The notes: a model not told the origin generated them from the sequence alone. A DNA stretch of 64,000 bases from Thermomonas flagellata (GCF_022419185.1 NZ_JAJOZK010000008.1:62001-126000), one strand, 5' to 3'. Positions 39,048-46,980 are shown, counted from the stretch's first letter. Made by a program: numbers and translations.

Positions 39048-39728
39048 TCACGCCATCCAGAAGAACACCGCGGCCATCCGCGCGTCCTCCAGCGCCTCGC
39101 CGCAGTAGGCGGTGGCGCTGTGGATCAGCGTGGCCTGATAGACCAGCAAGCGGTTGAAGCGGTTGGGCACGCGCACGTCCTCGACGAAGCTGCCGGGCGG
39201 GACGAAGCGGGTGCCGAGCGCATCGACCAGGGTGTCGTGCGGCTTGGTCACGGTGTTGCCGCCGAGCTGGCCGCTGGCCAGGCGCTGGCGGTAGAAGCTG
39301 GTACCGCAGTCGGCCGGCGCGTCGGGCAGCAGGTACAGCACGCCGGCATAGCGGCACAGCGATCGCGCATCGGTGTGCGGACGCGCCTGCGCCTCGCGCG
39401 CGCCCACCACCTGCACGCAGTTGTGGTTGAGGGTCTTGCCGTCCGGCGCCGGCTGCATCCACAGCCGCTTGGCGCCGGTCGCGGCGCGCACGCGCGCCTC
39501 CACCTGCGCCAGTTCGTCGGGCTCCAGCGCCGGCAGCGCGCGCCGGCCCGGCCAGCTCTCGCCGCTGTGGGGGAAACCGAGGGTCCAGTCGGGCTTGGCC
39601 AGGCAGCGCGCGCGCACCGCCAGGGGGTCGGGCAGCACGTCGTCGAACACCCAGTAGTCACGCCCCTCGGTGGGCTTGCGGTAGGGCAGCACGCGCATCG
39701 GCGCGGCAGTCGGGGCGGACGGGCGCAT
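39048..39728 (-). CDS. DUF6445-like putative 2-oxoglutarate/Fe(II) oxygenase
   Basis: 226 residues. A double-stranded beta-helix oxygenase is suggested by His118-x-Asp120 (RPHTDARS) and distal His203 (ATLIHSATAYCG), plus VQVVGA and LYLLPDAPADCGTSFY in between. The pattern matches uncharacterised DUF6445 proteins; substrate unknown. The start ATG 39728 is preferred, Met11 being an alternative. It is convergent with the gene at 38049 and divergent from tpiA (66 nt). Confidence 0.7.
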   Translation of the reverse strand: MRPSAPTAAPMRVLPYRKPTEGRDYWVFDDVLPDPLAVRARCLAKPDWTLGFPHSGESWPGRRALPALEPDELAQVEARVRAATGAKRLWMQPAPDGKTLNHNCVQVVGAREAQARPHTDARSLCRYAGVLYLLPDAPADCGTSFYRQRLASGQLGGNTVTKPHDTLVDALGTRFVPPGSFVEDVRVPNRFNRLLVYQATLIHSATAYCGEALEDARMAAVFFWMA

Positions 39729-39763
39729 GCGGCGATCATAGCGGCGCGCGCCGCCGCGGTTGC

Positions 39764-39769
39764 TAAACT
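39764..39769 (+). promoter_or_regulatory. Candidate -10 element for tpiA
   Basis: TAAACT, 25 nt before the tpiA ATG within GC-rich DNA; no clear -35. Confidence 0.3.
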
Positions 39770-39794
39770 GCGGCGCCTGCCGAGGAGGACTGCG

Positions 39795-40550
39795 ATGCGC
39801 CGCCGGATCGTCGCCGGGAACTGGAAGCTGCACGGGGACCGCGCGTTCGCGCGCGCCTTGCTGGACGCGCTGGTGGCCGCGCCGCCGCCGCCCGGGGTCG
39901 ACCGCATCGTGCTGCCGCCGCTGCCGTACCTGGCGGAGCTGGCGCAGGCCTATGCCGGGCCGGGGCTGGCGTTCGGGGCGCAGGACGTGGGCGAGCACGC
40001 GCGCGGCGCCTACACCGGCGAGGTGGCGGCGGCCATGCTGGCCGAGGTCGGCGCGCGCTGCGTGCTGGTCGGCCATTCCGAGCGCCGCCAGTACCACGGC
40101 GAGGACAGCGCGCAGGTGGCGCGCAAGTTCCTCGCCGCGCGCGCGGCCGGGCTGGTGCCGATCCTGTGCGTCGGCGAGACCCTCGCCGAGCGCGAGGCCG
40201 GCGCCACCGAGGCGCGCCTGCGCGAGCAGCTGGAGCCGTTGTTCGCGCTCGGCGGCGTGCAGGCGCTGGACGGCGCGGTGGTCGCCTACGAACCGGTGTG
40301 GGCGATCGGCACCGGGCGCACCGCCAGCCCCGAACAGGCGCAGGCGGTACATGCCTTCCTGCGTGGCGAAGTCGCCCGCCGCGATGCTATAATTGCTAGC
40401 TCGCTTCCCCTGCTGTACGGGGGCAGCGTGAAGCCGGACAACGCGGCCCAGCTGTTCCGCCAGCCCGACGTGGATGGCGGCCTGATCGGCGGGGCCTCGC
40501 TGGTGGCGGAGGATTTCCTGGCCATCGTGGCAGCCGCCGCGCCGGCCTGA
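39795..40550 (+). CDS. tpiA: Triosephosphate isomerase
   Basis: 251 residues, interconverts dihydroxyacetone phosphate and glyceraldehyde-3-phosphate. Lys11 (GNWKLHG), electrophile His94 (VGHSERR), base Glu166 (YEPVWAIGTG) and phosphate loop YGGSVKP are all present. The start follows GAGGAGG. An extended -10 promoter lies inside its 3' part and probably serves secG. tpiA-secG-tRNA-Leu is a conserved trio. Confidence 0.96.
   Translation: MRRRIVAGNWKLHGDRAFARALLDALVAAPPPPGVDRIVLPPLPYLAELAQAYAGPGLAFGAQDVGEHARGAYTGEVAAAMLAEVGARCVLVGHSERRQYHGEDSAQVARKFLAARAAGLVPILCVGETLAEREAGATEARLREQLEPLFALGGVQALDGAVVAYEPVWAIGTGRTASPEQAQAVHAFLRGEVARRDAIIASSLPLLYGGSVKPDNAAQLFRQPDVDGGLIGGASLVAEDFLAIVAAAAPA
40385..40393 (+). 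promoter_or_regulatory. Extended -10 promoter element inside tpiA, probably for secG
   Basis: TGCTATAAT: a perfect TATAAT preceded by TGn, the extended -10 form that works with a weak -35. It lies within tpiA about 195 nt upstream of secG. Confidence 0.5.
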
Positions 40551-40587
40551 GCGGGCCAGCCGGCCCAACGACGGGACGATTCACATC

Positions 40588-40989
40588 ATGTGGTTGCAAC
40601 TGGTCACGGTGCTGTACGTGCTGATCGCGGTGGCGATGGTCGCGCTGATCCTGATGCAGCGCGGCGCCGGCGCGCAGGCCGGCTCCGGCTTCGGCGGCGG
40701 CGCCTCGGCCACCGTGTTCGGCGCGCGCGGCGCGTCCAACTTCCTGAGCAAGACCACCAAGTGGCTGGCGGTCGCGTTCTTCGCGATCAGCCTCGGCATG
40801 GCGGTGTATGCCAGCAAGACCGCGCGCCGCGACGGCGTGGCCAGCAAGCCGGATCTCGGCGTGATGGCGCAGCAGCCCGCGCCGGCGGCACCGGCCCCGG
40901 CGGTGCCGGCCGCGCCCGCGCAGCCCCTGCCGGCGGTGCCGACCGCGCCCGCGCAGCCGGCCCCGGCGGTTCCGACCCAAGGGAAGTGA
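40588..40989 (+). CDS. secG: Preprotein translocase subunit SecG
   Basis: 133 residues. Two membrane spans: LVTVLYVLIAVAMVALILMQ and WLAVAFFAISLGMAVYA. Between them is the conserved SGFGGGASATVFGARGASNFLSK split by the loop. The C-terminal 45 residues are Ala/Pro repeats (APAVPAAPAQPLPAVP), longer than in E. coli. SecG stimulates SecYE export. It starts 37 nt after tpiA. A 13-bp tandem duplication covers its stop codon; tRNA-Leu follows. Confidence 0.92.
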   Translation: MWLQLVTVLYVLIAVAMVALILMQRGAGAQAGSGFGGGASATVFGARGASNFLSKTTKWLAVAFFAISLGMAVYASKTARRDGVASKPDLGVMAQQPAPAAPAPAVPAAPAQPLPAVPTAPAQPAPAVPTQGK

Positions 40990-41007
40990 TCCGGGGAAGT
41001 GATCCGG
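40982..41007. repeat. 13-bp perfect tandem duplication at the secG stop
   Basis: GGAAGTGATCCGG occurs twice head to tail (40982-40994 and 40995-41007). The first copy contains the secG TGA. Probably a replication slippage product. Confidence 0.75.
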
Positions 41008-41057
41008 CGTAAACTACACATGCGGCGCGGCGCACCGGCCCGCCCGCGATGACATCA

Positions 41058-41142
41058 GCCCAGGTGGCGGAATTGGTAGACGCACTACCTTGAGGTGGTA
41101 GCGACGCAAGTCGTGGGGGTTCGAGTCCCCCCTTGGGCACCA
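41058..41142 (+). tRNA. tRNA-Leu (anticodon GAG)
   Basis: 85 nt including encoded CCA. Acceptor GCCCAGG pairs with CTTGGGC, discriminator A. D-arm GCGGAATTGGTAGACGC. Anticodon stem CTACC/GGTAG encloses TTGAGGT, giving anticodon GAG. A class II variable arm (CGAC GCAA GTCG) and T-arm GGGGGTTCGAGTCCCCC follow. It reads CUC/CUU codons. Located after secG and before a terminator. Confidence 0.97.
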
Positions 41143-41177
41143 ATCCTCGGTCCGGCGTACCCGCCGGTACCGGCAAG

Positions 41178-41203
41178 AAACCCGCCGCATGGCGGGTTTT
41201 TCG
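41178..41203 (+). terminator. Rho-independent terminator after tRNA-Leu
   Basis: AAACCCGCC-GCAT-GGCGGGTTT followed by TTCG: a 9-bp stem with tetraloop and short T-run, 35 nt after the tRNA. It faces the convergent barstar gene. Confidence 0.8.
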
Positions 41204-41356
41204 TGTCCGCGGAGCGGCTGCGCGGGCTTGGCTGCTCGGCGTCCTGATGCCGCGACCGGCGGGCATCGGCGTCCTGCTGGCGATGCGCTGCACACGGCGC
41301 TGGCGAGCCGAGGCCGGCGCGCGGATCGCCGCACGGCCGCGGGTGGCGAGCGGCGA

Positions 41357-41797
41357 TCAGGCGTCCGCGCCGAACTCCTCCTCCGGCAGCGCCAGGAACG
41401 CCCAGAACGGGGTGCCGGCGGCAGCCCAGTCCGCGGCGGCTTCGTCGAGGATGTCGAGGAAGGTGTCGAACGCCGGCGCGTCGGCCTCGCGCAGTGCGCG
41501 CGCGTCCGCGATCAGCAGCAGGTAGCCGCTGGCCGGCAGCCAGGACAGGTCGCGCAGGCGGTCGGACAGCGCGTCCCAGTTGCGCCCGCGCTCTGGATCG
41601 GGGAACTGCAGCGCGCCGGCCAGCCGCTCGAGCAGCTGCGGCTTGCCGCGCACGCCGTGCAGGTCGAGCAGCACCACCTGCAGCCCGCCGGCATGCCCGG
41701 CCCGGGCCAGCCCCCGCAGGTCGGCGTCGGTCACGAAATAGACGCCGGCCTGTTCGGGATCGGCCAGGTCCAGGCGGTCGAGGGCGGCGGTCTTCAT
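41357..41797 (-). CDS. Barstar family ribonuclease inhibitor
   Basis: 146 residues. Matches the barstar fold: LQVVLLDLHGVRGKPQLLERLAG split by the beta-alpha unit, then the family signature NWDALSDRLRDLSWLP and YLLLIADA. Acidic overall, as expected for an inhibitor binding a basic RNase site; no signal peptide, so cytosolic. An N-terminal extension of about 40 residues and an acidic C-terminus (FLALPEEEFGADA) exceed the 90-residue Bacillus barstar. Its ATG overlaps the stop of the ribonuclease gene by 4 nt, so enzyme and inhibitor are made together. Confidence 0.88.
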   Translation of the reverse strand: MKTAALDRLDLADPEQAGVYFVTDADLRGLARAGHAGGLQVVLLDLHGVRGKPQLLERLAGALQFPDPERGRNWDALSDRLRDLSWLPASGYLLLIADARALREADAPAFDTFLDILDEAAADWAAAGTPFWAFLALPEEEFGADA

Positions 41798-42231
41798 GGC
41801 GGCGTGATGCGACGGAAGCTGGCGTAGTGGTCGTCGGTGTAATACCACTCGCGCGGCGGATCGCCGCCGGTGACGATCCGGCGCGCGCCGCGGTGCCCGA
41901 GGCCGGGGGTGGGGACGGTGTATTCGCGGTACCAGCCGCGCGGCTGCGGCGGCAACCGGCCCTCGCGGTTGCCGAACACGCTGCCGTCCTGGCGGTAGGG
42001 GAAGGGACCGCCGCGGCGGATCAGCGCCAGGGTGGCCTCGGCCTCGGGCGGCAGCGCGGGATCGCGTTGTGCGTCGCCGCGCGGGGCCGGCCGCGCGGCG
42101 GTCGCGCTGTCGGCGTGCGCCGCCGGGGTGGGTGCGGCGGGCGGGGCCGGCGCGCGCCAGGCCTGCCAGCCCAGGCCCAGCGCCAGCAGCAGGAGCAGGG
42201 GCCAGAACGCGGCGAATGCGGGACGGCGCAT
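41794..42231 (-). CDS. Secreted/anchored guanyl-specific ribonuclease (RNase Sa/barnase type)
   Basis: 145 residues. An N-terminal hydrophobic segment (FWPLLLLLALGLGW, 9-22) acts as signal or membrane anchor, followed by an Ala/Pro linker (27-50). The catalytic domain starts LPPEAEATLALIRRGGPFPY and closely follows Streptomyces RNase Sa, with general base Glu103 (WYREYTVPTPG), Arg118 (GARRIVTGG) and general acid His135 (TDDHYASF). The two domain cysteines of RNase Sa are absent. Its stop overlaps the barstar start (ATGA). Likely an exported RNase whose inhibitor protects the producing cell. Confidence 0.88.
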   Translation of the reverse strand: MRRPAFAAFWPLLLLLALGLGWQAWRAPAPPAAPTPAAHADSATAARPAPRGDAQRDPALPPEAEATLALIRRGGPFPYRQDGSVFGNREGRLPPQPRGWYREYTVPTPGLGHRGARRIVTGGDPPREWYYTDDHYASFRRITPP

Positions 42232-42306
42232 GGGCGGAGGCGGGCAGGGACGTGCCGCGCAGGATGCGGGCGCGCGGGGGCGCCCCGCAAGCGGGTCGGC
42301 GCGCGC

Positions 42307-44073
42307 TCAGTCCCAGCGTTCGACCCGCAGCACCGGGTACTGGTCCACCCCGGCGTCCCAGGCCGGGTGGCGGCGGTAGAAGAAGTCCAGCCGTGCGCGC
42401 GGATCCGCGGCGAACGCCGGATCCTCGCGCAGGCGGCGCTCGAACGCGGCCTTCAGCGCGGGGTCGCGCGCCAGCATCCGCCGCGCCTCGTCCTCGGCCA
42501 CGTACGGCTCCATGTATTCCTTGCGTTCGAATGCGTTGTTGAACGCGCCCCACGCGGCCAGCGAATCGGGCGCCTGCGGCTCCAGGATCGCCATCAGCAG
42601 CCGCGCCTTGGGCTGGGCGATGGGCACGTACAGGCTGCCGGCGGGCAGATCGGCATGCGCGTCCTGCCACTGGCCTTCCAGCGTCAGGCGCTGGTGGCCC
42701 TCCTGCGAGGTGGGCGCGAACTGCACGCGGGTGGCGGCGAAGCGCTGCACCGGCAGGGCGCGGCGGGCGCCCTCCAGGCGCTGGAAGTCGATCCCGTGCA
42801 GGCGCAGCAGGCGCTCCACCGCGGGCGCCCACGCCGCCGGGACGAGGTAGCCGGCGCGCGGCGCGGTGACTTCCAGGGCCGGTTCGATCTGGTCGCGCAG
42901 CGGCACCATCCAGGTCTGCGGGGTGCGCTCGTCGTAGCGGGTCATCGGCGCGCCGGAGATCTCCGAGGGCGTGCGGGTGTAGGCATAGCCCGCGAATGCG
43001 ATGATCCGCTTGGCCGGGGTGGCGCGGTAGTCGAGCGCGACCGGTTGCCCGCCCAGCGCCGCGGCGCGCACGTCGGCCTCGCGCGCGGCCTGCATCCACT
43101 GCGGGCCGTTCGCCGCCACCAGCTCCAGCGCGTCCAGCACGCTGTTGTAGGTGGCGCGCACGCGCAGCGGGTAGGGCGCCCAGGAATGGGTCTCGACCAG
43201 GATCCCGATCCGGTTGCGCAGCGGGAAGTAGCCGTGCGAGAAGCGCGGCGGGCTGACCCCGTCGACGAATCCGGAGGTGGGATCGTCCTCCACCGCGAAG
43301 CTGGGATAGAAGCCGACCGGCCGCGAGCCCTGCGCGGCCAGGCGGTCGATCAGGCCCTGCTTGAGCGCGCGCCCGACCGCGCGCAGCTGCGGGTCGCCCG
43401 CGTTGACCGGCTCGCCGGTGATCGAGATGTCGTGCTGGAACTGAGCGCCGTCGGTCACGTGCAGGTCCAGCACCACCAGCGGGTCCCACTGCGCCAGCAG
43501 CCCGAGCATGGCCTGCATCTCCGGGCTGTCGGCCTTCACGTAGTCGCGGTTGAGGTTGTAGCGCTGCGCGGTGACGCGGAAGCCGGTCTCCTCCGGACCG
43601 CGTTGGTTGGGGCGGTTCCAGGCGCGGAAGTTCTCGTGGCCGTCGACGTTGAACACCGGCACGAACAGCAGCACCTGGCGGTCGAGCAGGCCCTTGCCGG
43701 CCTTGCCCTGCAGCAGGTCGCGCAGCAGGGCGAAGCCGGCGTCCTTGCCGTCGATCTCGCCAGCGTGGATGCCCCCCTGCGCCAGCACCACCGGCAGCCC
43801 GCGCGCCTGCGCCTCCTGCGGGTCGAGCACGCCGCTGGTGGAGGCCGCCAGGGCGAGCATCGGCCGGCCCTCCGGGGTGGTGCCGAAGGCGAAGCAGCGC
43901 ACCGCCTGCGGCCAGCGCGCGGCATACGCGTGGCAGAGCGCCTCGACCTCGTCGTAGCGGCCGGTGCGGGCGTAGCCGCTGCGCTCGGCGACGGTGGGCG
44001 GCGGCAGCGCCGGGCCGGCGGCGAGGGCGGGCAGGACGGCGGCGAGCAGCAGGGCGGGGACGAGCGAGCGCAT
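42307..44073 (-). CDS. M14 family zinc carboxypeptidase, exported
   Basis: 588 residues with a signal peptide (MRSLVPALLLAAVLPALAAG). The M14 zinc ligands His103 and Glu106 appear in GGIHAGEIDGKD; NVDGHENFRAWNRPNQRG and DLHVTDGAQF follow, with the distal His presumably in the latter. The C-terminal 250 residues carry no motif known to me, though this architecture recurs in large exported M14 peptidases. The start ATG 44073 gives the signal peptide. The gene ends 76 nt before the ribonuclease gene on the same strand; cotranscription is possible. Confidence 0.85.
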   Translation of the reverse strand: MRSLVPALLLAAVLPALAAGPALPPPTVAERSGYARTGRYDEVEALCHAYAARWPQAVRCFAFGTTPEGRPMLALAASTSGVLDPQEAQARGLPVVLAQGGIHAGEIDGKDAGFALLRDLLQGKAGKGLLDRQVLLFVPVFNVDGHENFRAWNRPNQRGPEETGFRVTAQRYNLNRDYVKADSPEMQAMLGLLAQWDPLVVLDLHVTDGAQFQHDISITGEPVNAGDPQLRAVGRALKQGLIDRLAAQGSRPVGFYPSFAVEDDPTSGFVDGVSPPRFSHGYFPLRNRIGILVETHSWAPYPLRVRATYNSVLDALELVAANGPQWMQAAREADVRAAALGGQPVALDYRATPAKRIIAFAGYAYTRTPSEISGAPMTRYDERTPQTWMVPLRDQIEPALEVTAPRAGYLVPAAWAPAVERLLRLHGIDFQRLEGARRALPVQRFAATRVQFAPTSQEGHQRLTLEGQWQDAHADLPAGSLYVPIAQPKARLLMAILEPQAPDSLAAWGAFNNAFERKEYMEPYVAEDEARRMLARDPALKAAFERRLREDPAFAADPRARLDFFYRRHPAWDAGVDQYPVLRVERWD

Positions 44074-44194
44074 GCACGGTGCCAGCGGTGGGGGGCGGCG
44101 CGATGGTAACCGCGGCCCGCGCCGCTGCCGACTGCCGTGCGCCATGCCGCGCACGGCGTGCGATCATCGCGGCGTGTCCCCGCTTTACGCCACG

Positions 44195-44830
44195 ATGGAT
44201 ACCACGCTTTACTACTCCCCGGGCGCCGCCAGCCTGCTGGTGCACTGGCTGCTGCTGGAACTGGACGTGCCGCATGCGCTGCAGCGGGTGGATTTCAGCC
44301 GCGGCGAGCAGAAGGCGCCGGCGTTCCTCGCGCTCAACCCGCACGGCACGGTTCCGGTGCTGGTGGTGGACGGGGTGGCCCGCCACGAAGCCGCGGCGAT
44401 CGCGTTGTGGCTGGCCGAGCAGCATCCGCAGGCCGGGTTGGCGCCGGTGCCGGGCGATCCGCGCCGCGCGGACTACCTGCAGTGGATGTTCGAGCTGGCG
44501 AACGTGCTGCAGCCGCTGTTCCGGCAGTGGTGGTACCCCGCCGAACCGGCCGGCGAGGCCTGCACGGAGGCGGTGCGCGCGCACTGCGCGCCGCGCATCG
44601 AGGCGTGCTGGGAGCGGATCGACGCGCGCCTGGCCGCGGCCGGCCCGTACCTGCTCGGGGAGGCACCGAGCGTGCCGGACTTCTACCTCACCATGCTGAT
44701 GCGCTGGGCGCGCCACATGCCGCGCCCGGCGACCGCGTGGCCGGCGCTGGCCGCCCTGGCCGCGCGCATGAAGGCGCGCCCGAGCTTCGCCGCGCTGTAC
44801 GCGCGCGAAGGCCTGGCCGAATGGGCCTGA
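44195..44830 (+). CDS. Glutathione S-transferase family protein
   Basis: 211 residues. Thioredoxin-like N-terminal domain (LYYSPGAASLLVHWLLLELDVPH; NPHGTVPVLVVDG with the cis-Pro; EAAAIALWLAE) and an all-helical C-terminal domain (EAPSVPDFYLTMLMRWARHM). The N-terminal Tyr/Ser region resembles beta-class and plant-like bacterial GSTs, without the beta-class Cys. Start ATG 44195; a GTG at 44174 is an alternative. Substrate unknown. It is divergent from the M14 gene. Confidence 0.88.
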   Translation: MDTTLYYSPGAASLLVHWLLLELDVPHALQRVDFSRGEQKAPAFLALNPHGTVPVLVVDGVARHEAAAIALWLAEQHPQAGLAPVPGDPRRADYLQWMFELANVLQPLFRQWWYPAEPAGEACTEAVRAHCAPRIEACWERIDARLAAAGPYLLGEAPSVPDFYLTMLMRWARHMPRPATAWPALAALAARMKARPSFAALYAREGLAEWA

Positions 44831-44852
44831 CCGCGGCCGGGAGGGCGTGCCG

Positions 44853-45461
44853 ATGCGGCTGTCGATGACCCTGCTGATCGTGCTGGTGACGGTGCTGGTG
44901 TCCTGGCGCGCGTTCGGCGACCGCGCGCTGCTGGAGCGCCTGTTGCTGTGGCCGCCCGCGATCGAGCGCCGGCGCCAGTACGAGCGCCTGCTGACCTATG
45001 GCTTCGTGCATGCCGACTGGATGCACCTGCTGTTCAACATGGTCACCCTGTGGTCGTTCGGCACCGCGGTCGAACGCGTGTTCGCCCCTGCGCTGGGACC
45101 GCTCGGGTTCCTGCTGTTCTACCTGTCGGCGATCGTGGTGGCGATCCTGCCGACCTACCTCGCGCACCGGCGCGACCCGGGCTACCGCAGCCTCGGCGCC
45201 TCCGGCGGGGTGTCGGCGGTGCTGTTCGCCTTCATCCTGTTCGACCCGTGGTCGCGCCTGATCATCTTCCCGATCCCGGTGCCGATCCCGGCGGTGCTGT
45301 TCGCGCTGGCCTACGTCGGCTACAGCATCTGGATGGACCGCCGCGGCAGCGGCAACGTCAACCACAGTGCGCACCTGTGGGGTGCCGCCTACGGCGTACT
45401 GTTCACCGTGCTGCTGGAACCGCGGGTGTTGGCGCACTTCGCGCGCAGCGTGTTCGGCTGA
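44853..45461 (+). CDS. Rhomboid family intramembrane serine protease
   Basis: 202 residues, about six membrane spans. Catalytic Ser117 in LGASGGVSAV and His174 in NHSAHLWGA; the HxxxN-type segment FVHADWMHLLFNM (51-63) supports the oxyanion site. Cleaves membrane-protein substrates within the bilayer. ATG 44853 has GGGAGGG seven bases upstream, so it is preferred over GTG 44847. It follows the GST gene by 22 nt and precedes the GNAT gene by 7 nt: a probable three-gene operon. Confidence 0.9.
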   Translation: MRLSMTLLIVLVTVLVSWRAFGDRALLERLLLWPPAIERRRQYERLLTYGFVHADWMHLLFNMVTLWSFGTAVERVFAPALGPLGFLLFYLSAIVVAILPTYLAHRRDPGYRSLGASGGVSAVLFAFILFDPWSRLIIFPIPVPIPAVLFALAYVGYSIWMDRRGSGNVNHSAHLWGAAYGVLFTVLLEPRVLAHFARSVFG

Positions 45462-45468
45462 GGCGGGC

Positions 45469-45744
45469 ATGGGGCCGATCCGCCACGACCCGCAGCGGCA
45501 GCGTTTCTCCGCCGAGGCGGAGGGACTGGCCGCGGTGCTGGACTACCGCCTGCGCGACGGCACGGTGATGGTGATCGTGCACACCGGGGTGCCGGCGCCG
45601 ATCGGCGGGCGCGGGATCGCCGCCGCCCTGACCGCGGCCGCGTGCGCGCATGCGCGCGCCCGGGGCTGGCGGGTCGATCCGCAGTGCAGCTACGCCGCGC
45701 GCTGGTTGCAGCGGCATCCCGAGCATGCCGACCTGCACGGCTAG
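45469..45744 (+). CDS. Small GNAT-like N-acetyltransferase (YidJ/GtnAT type)
   Basis: 91 residues, the compact GNAT fold. LDYRLRDGTVMVIVHTGVP provides the beta strands, GGRGIAAALTAAACAHARARG the acetyl-CoA pyrophosphate loop and helix, and CSYAARWLQRHPEHADL the C-terminal part. Proteins of this type (COG2388) have uncertain substrates. Start ATG 45469, 7 nt after the rhomboid stop. Confidence 0.85.
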   Translation: MGPIRHDPQRQRFSAEAEGLAAVLDYRLRDGTVMVIVHTGVPAPIGGRGIAAALTAAACAHARARGWRVDPQCSYAARWLQRHPEHADLHG

Positions 45745-45810
45745 CCGCGCCGCCCCACGCGCGGTCAGGCCCGATCGGCCCGATAATGCAGCGCCCGCCC
45801 CGGAGCCTGC

Positions 45811-46527
45811 ATGCGCCTGAACCGCTACATCGCCGACACCGGCGCCTGCTCGCGCCGCGAGGCCGACCGCCTGATCGCGGAGGGCCGGGTCACCGTGAAC
45901 GGCCTGCGCGCCCGCATCGGCGCGGAACTGGCCGAGGGCGACGAGGTCCGCCTCGACGGCGAGCCGCTGGCCGCGCGCAGCGCCGCCCGCGGCAAGCGCC
46001 GGCACGTCTACATCGCGCTGTACAAGCCGGTCGGCATCACCTGCACCACCGAGGCCGAGGTCAAGGGCAACATCGTGGACTTCGTCGGCCACGAGCAGCG
46101 CATCTTCCCGGTCGGGCGGCTGGACAAGGACTCCGAGGGGCTGATCCTGCTCACCAGCAACGGCGACATCGTCAACCGCATCCTGCGCGCCGAGAACAAG
46201 CTGGAGAAGGAATACCTGGTGGCGGTGAACCACCCGGTCACCGCCGAATTCCTGCGCGGGATGGCGCGCGGCGGCATCCCGCTGCACGGCCAGGCCACGC
46301 TGCCATGCCGGGTCGGCAAGCTCGGGCGGTTCGGGTTCCGGATCGTGCTGGTGCAGGGCCTGAACCGCCAGATCCGGCTGATGGCGGCGCATTTCGGCTA
46401 CCGGGTCAAGCGCCTGCTGCGGGTGCGGATCGGCAACGTCAGGCTCGGTCACCTCAAGCCCGGGCAATGGCGCAACCTCAGCGACGCCGAGCTGCGCGCG
46501 CTGCTGCCGGAGCTGGCCGACTGGTGA
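45811..46527 (+). CDS. rluF: 23S rRNA pseudouridine synthase RluF
   Basis: 238 residues. N-terminal S4 RNA-binding domain (2-48, MRLNRYIADTGACSRREADR) and RsuA-type catalytic domain with Asp105 in VGRLDKDSEGL. GITCTTEAEVKGNIVDFV and RILRAENKLEKEYLV point to RluF, which modifies U2604 (E. coli numbering), rather than RluB or RluE. The E. coli C-terminal extension is missing. Followed by the long cold-shock leader. Confidence 0.88.
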   Translation: MRLNRYIADTGACSRREADRLIAEGRVTVNGLRARIGAELAEGDEVRLDGEPLAARSAARGKRRHVYIALYKPVGITCTTEAEVKGNIVDFVGHEQRIFPVGRLDKDSEGLILLTSNGDIVNRILRAENKLEKEYLVAVNHPVTAEFLRGMARGGIPLHGQATLPCRVGKLGRFGFRIVLVQGLNRQIRLMAAHFGYRVKRLLRVRIGNVRLGHLKPGQWRNLSDAELRALLPELADW

Positions 46528-46747
46528 GCCGCGCCGGCTCTTCGGGCGAAAAAACCGCCCGCGGTTCACACTTGCGCCCGAAAACAGGGTATGGTGCGCG
46601 CACTGTTTCAAGCGGGATCACGGGACATCGTGACCCGATGCGGTAGATCCATCGCGATCCGCTACATCGTGTGCGTTACCCCTTGCTCGACAGTCGCGGC
46701 CGGTTCGCCTGCCGTGTTTCCATTCCAAACTGTAAGGAGTCGCCAAC
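46528..46747 (+). promoter_or_regulatory. Long leader region of the cold-shock gene
   Basis: 220 non-coding nt. A candidate -35 TTCACA (46565-46570) and -10-like TATGGT (46590-46595) are 19 nt apart, implying a 5' UTR of about 145 nt. It ends in a strong TAAGGAG. A long structured UTR fits cold-shock RNA thermosensors; the promoter assignment is tentative. Confidence 0.35.
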
Positions 46748-46957
46748 ATGTCGGATCGTCAGACCGGTACCGTCAAGTGGTTCAACGATGCCAAGGGCTT
46801 CGGGTTCATCACCCCGGAGTCCGGCCCGGACGTCTTCGTCCACTTCCGCTCGATCGTGGGCACCGGCTTCAAGTCGCTGCAGGAAGGCCAGAAGGTCAGC
46901 TTCAAGGTGGTGCAGGGCCAGAAGGGCCTGCAGGCCGACGAAGTGCAGGCGCTGTAA
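46748..46957 (+). CDS. Cold-shock protein (CspA family)
   Basis: 69 residues, a single OB-fold nucleic-acid chaperone. RNP1 KGFGFITP and RNP2 VFVHFRSI are intact, with the start [11 protein letters not shown]. Acts as RNA chaperone during cold shock or stationary phase. TAAGGAG lies 8 nt before the ATG. A strong terminator follows, so it is monocistronic. Confidence 0.95.
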   Translation: MSDRQTGTVKWFNDAKGFGFITPESGPDVFVHFRSIVGTGFKSLQEGQKVSFKVVQGQKGLQADEVQAL

Positions 46958-46980
46958 GCCACCGCGCCCGTCGCGAACCC

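Noticed and set aside
41798-44716. N-terminal extension of barstar into a protein of over 1100 residues
   Set aside because: The extension is antisense-like or out of frame relative to the RNase and M14 genes; barstar begins at 41797 in an ATGA overlap.
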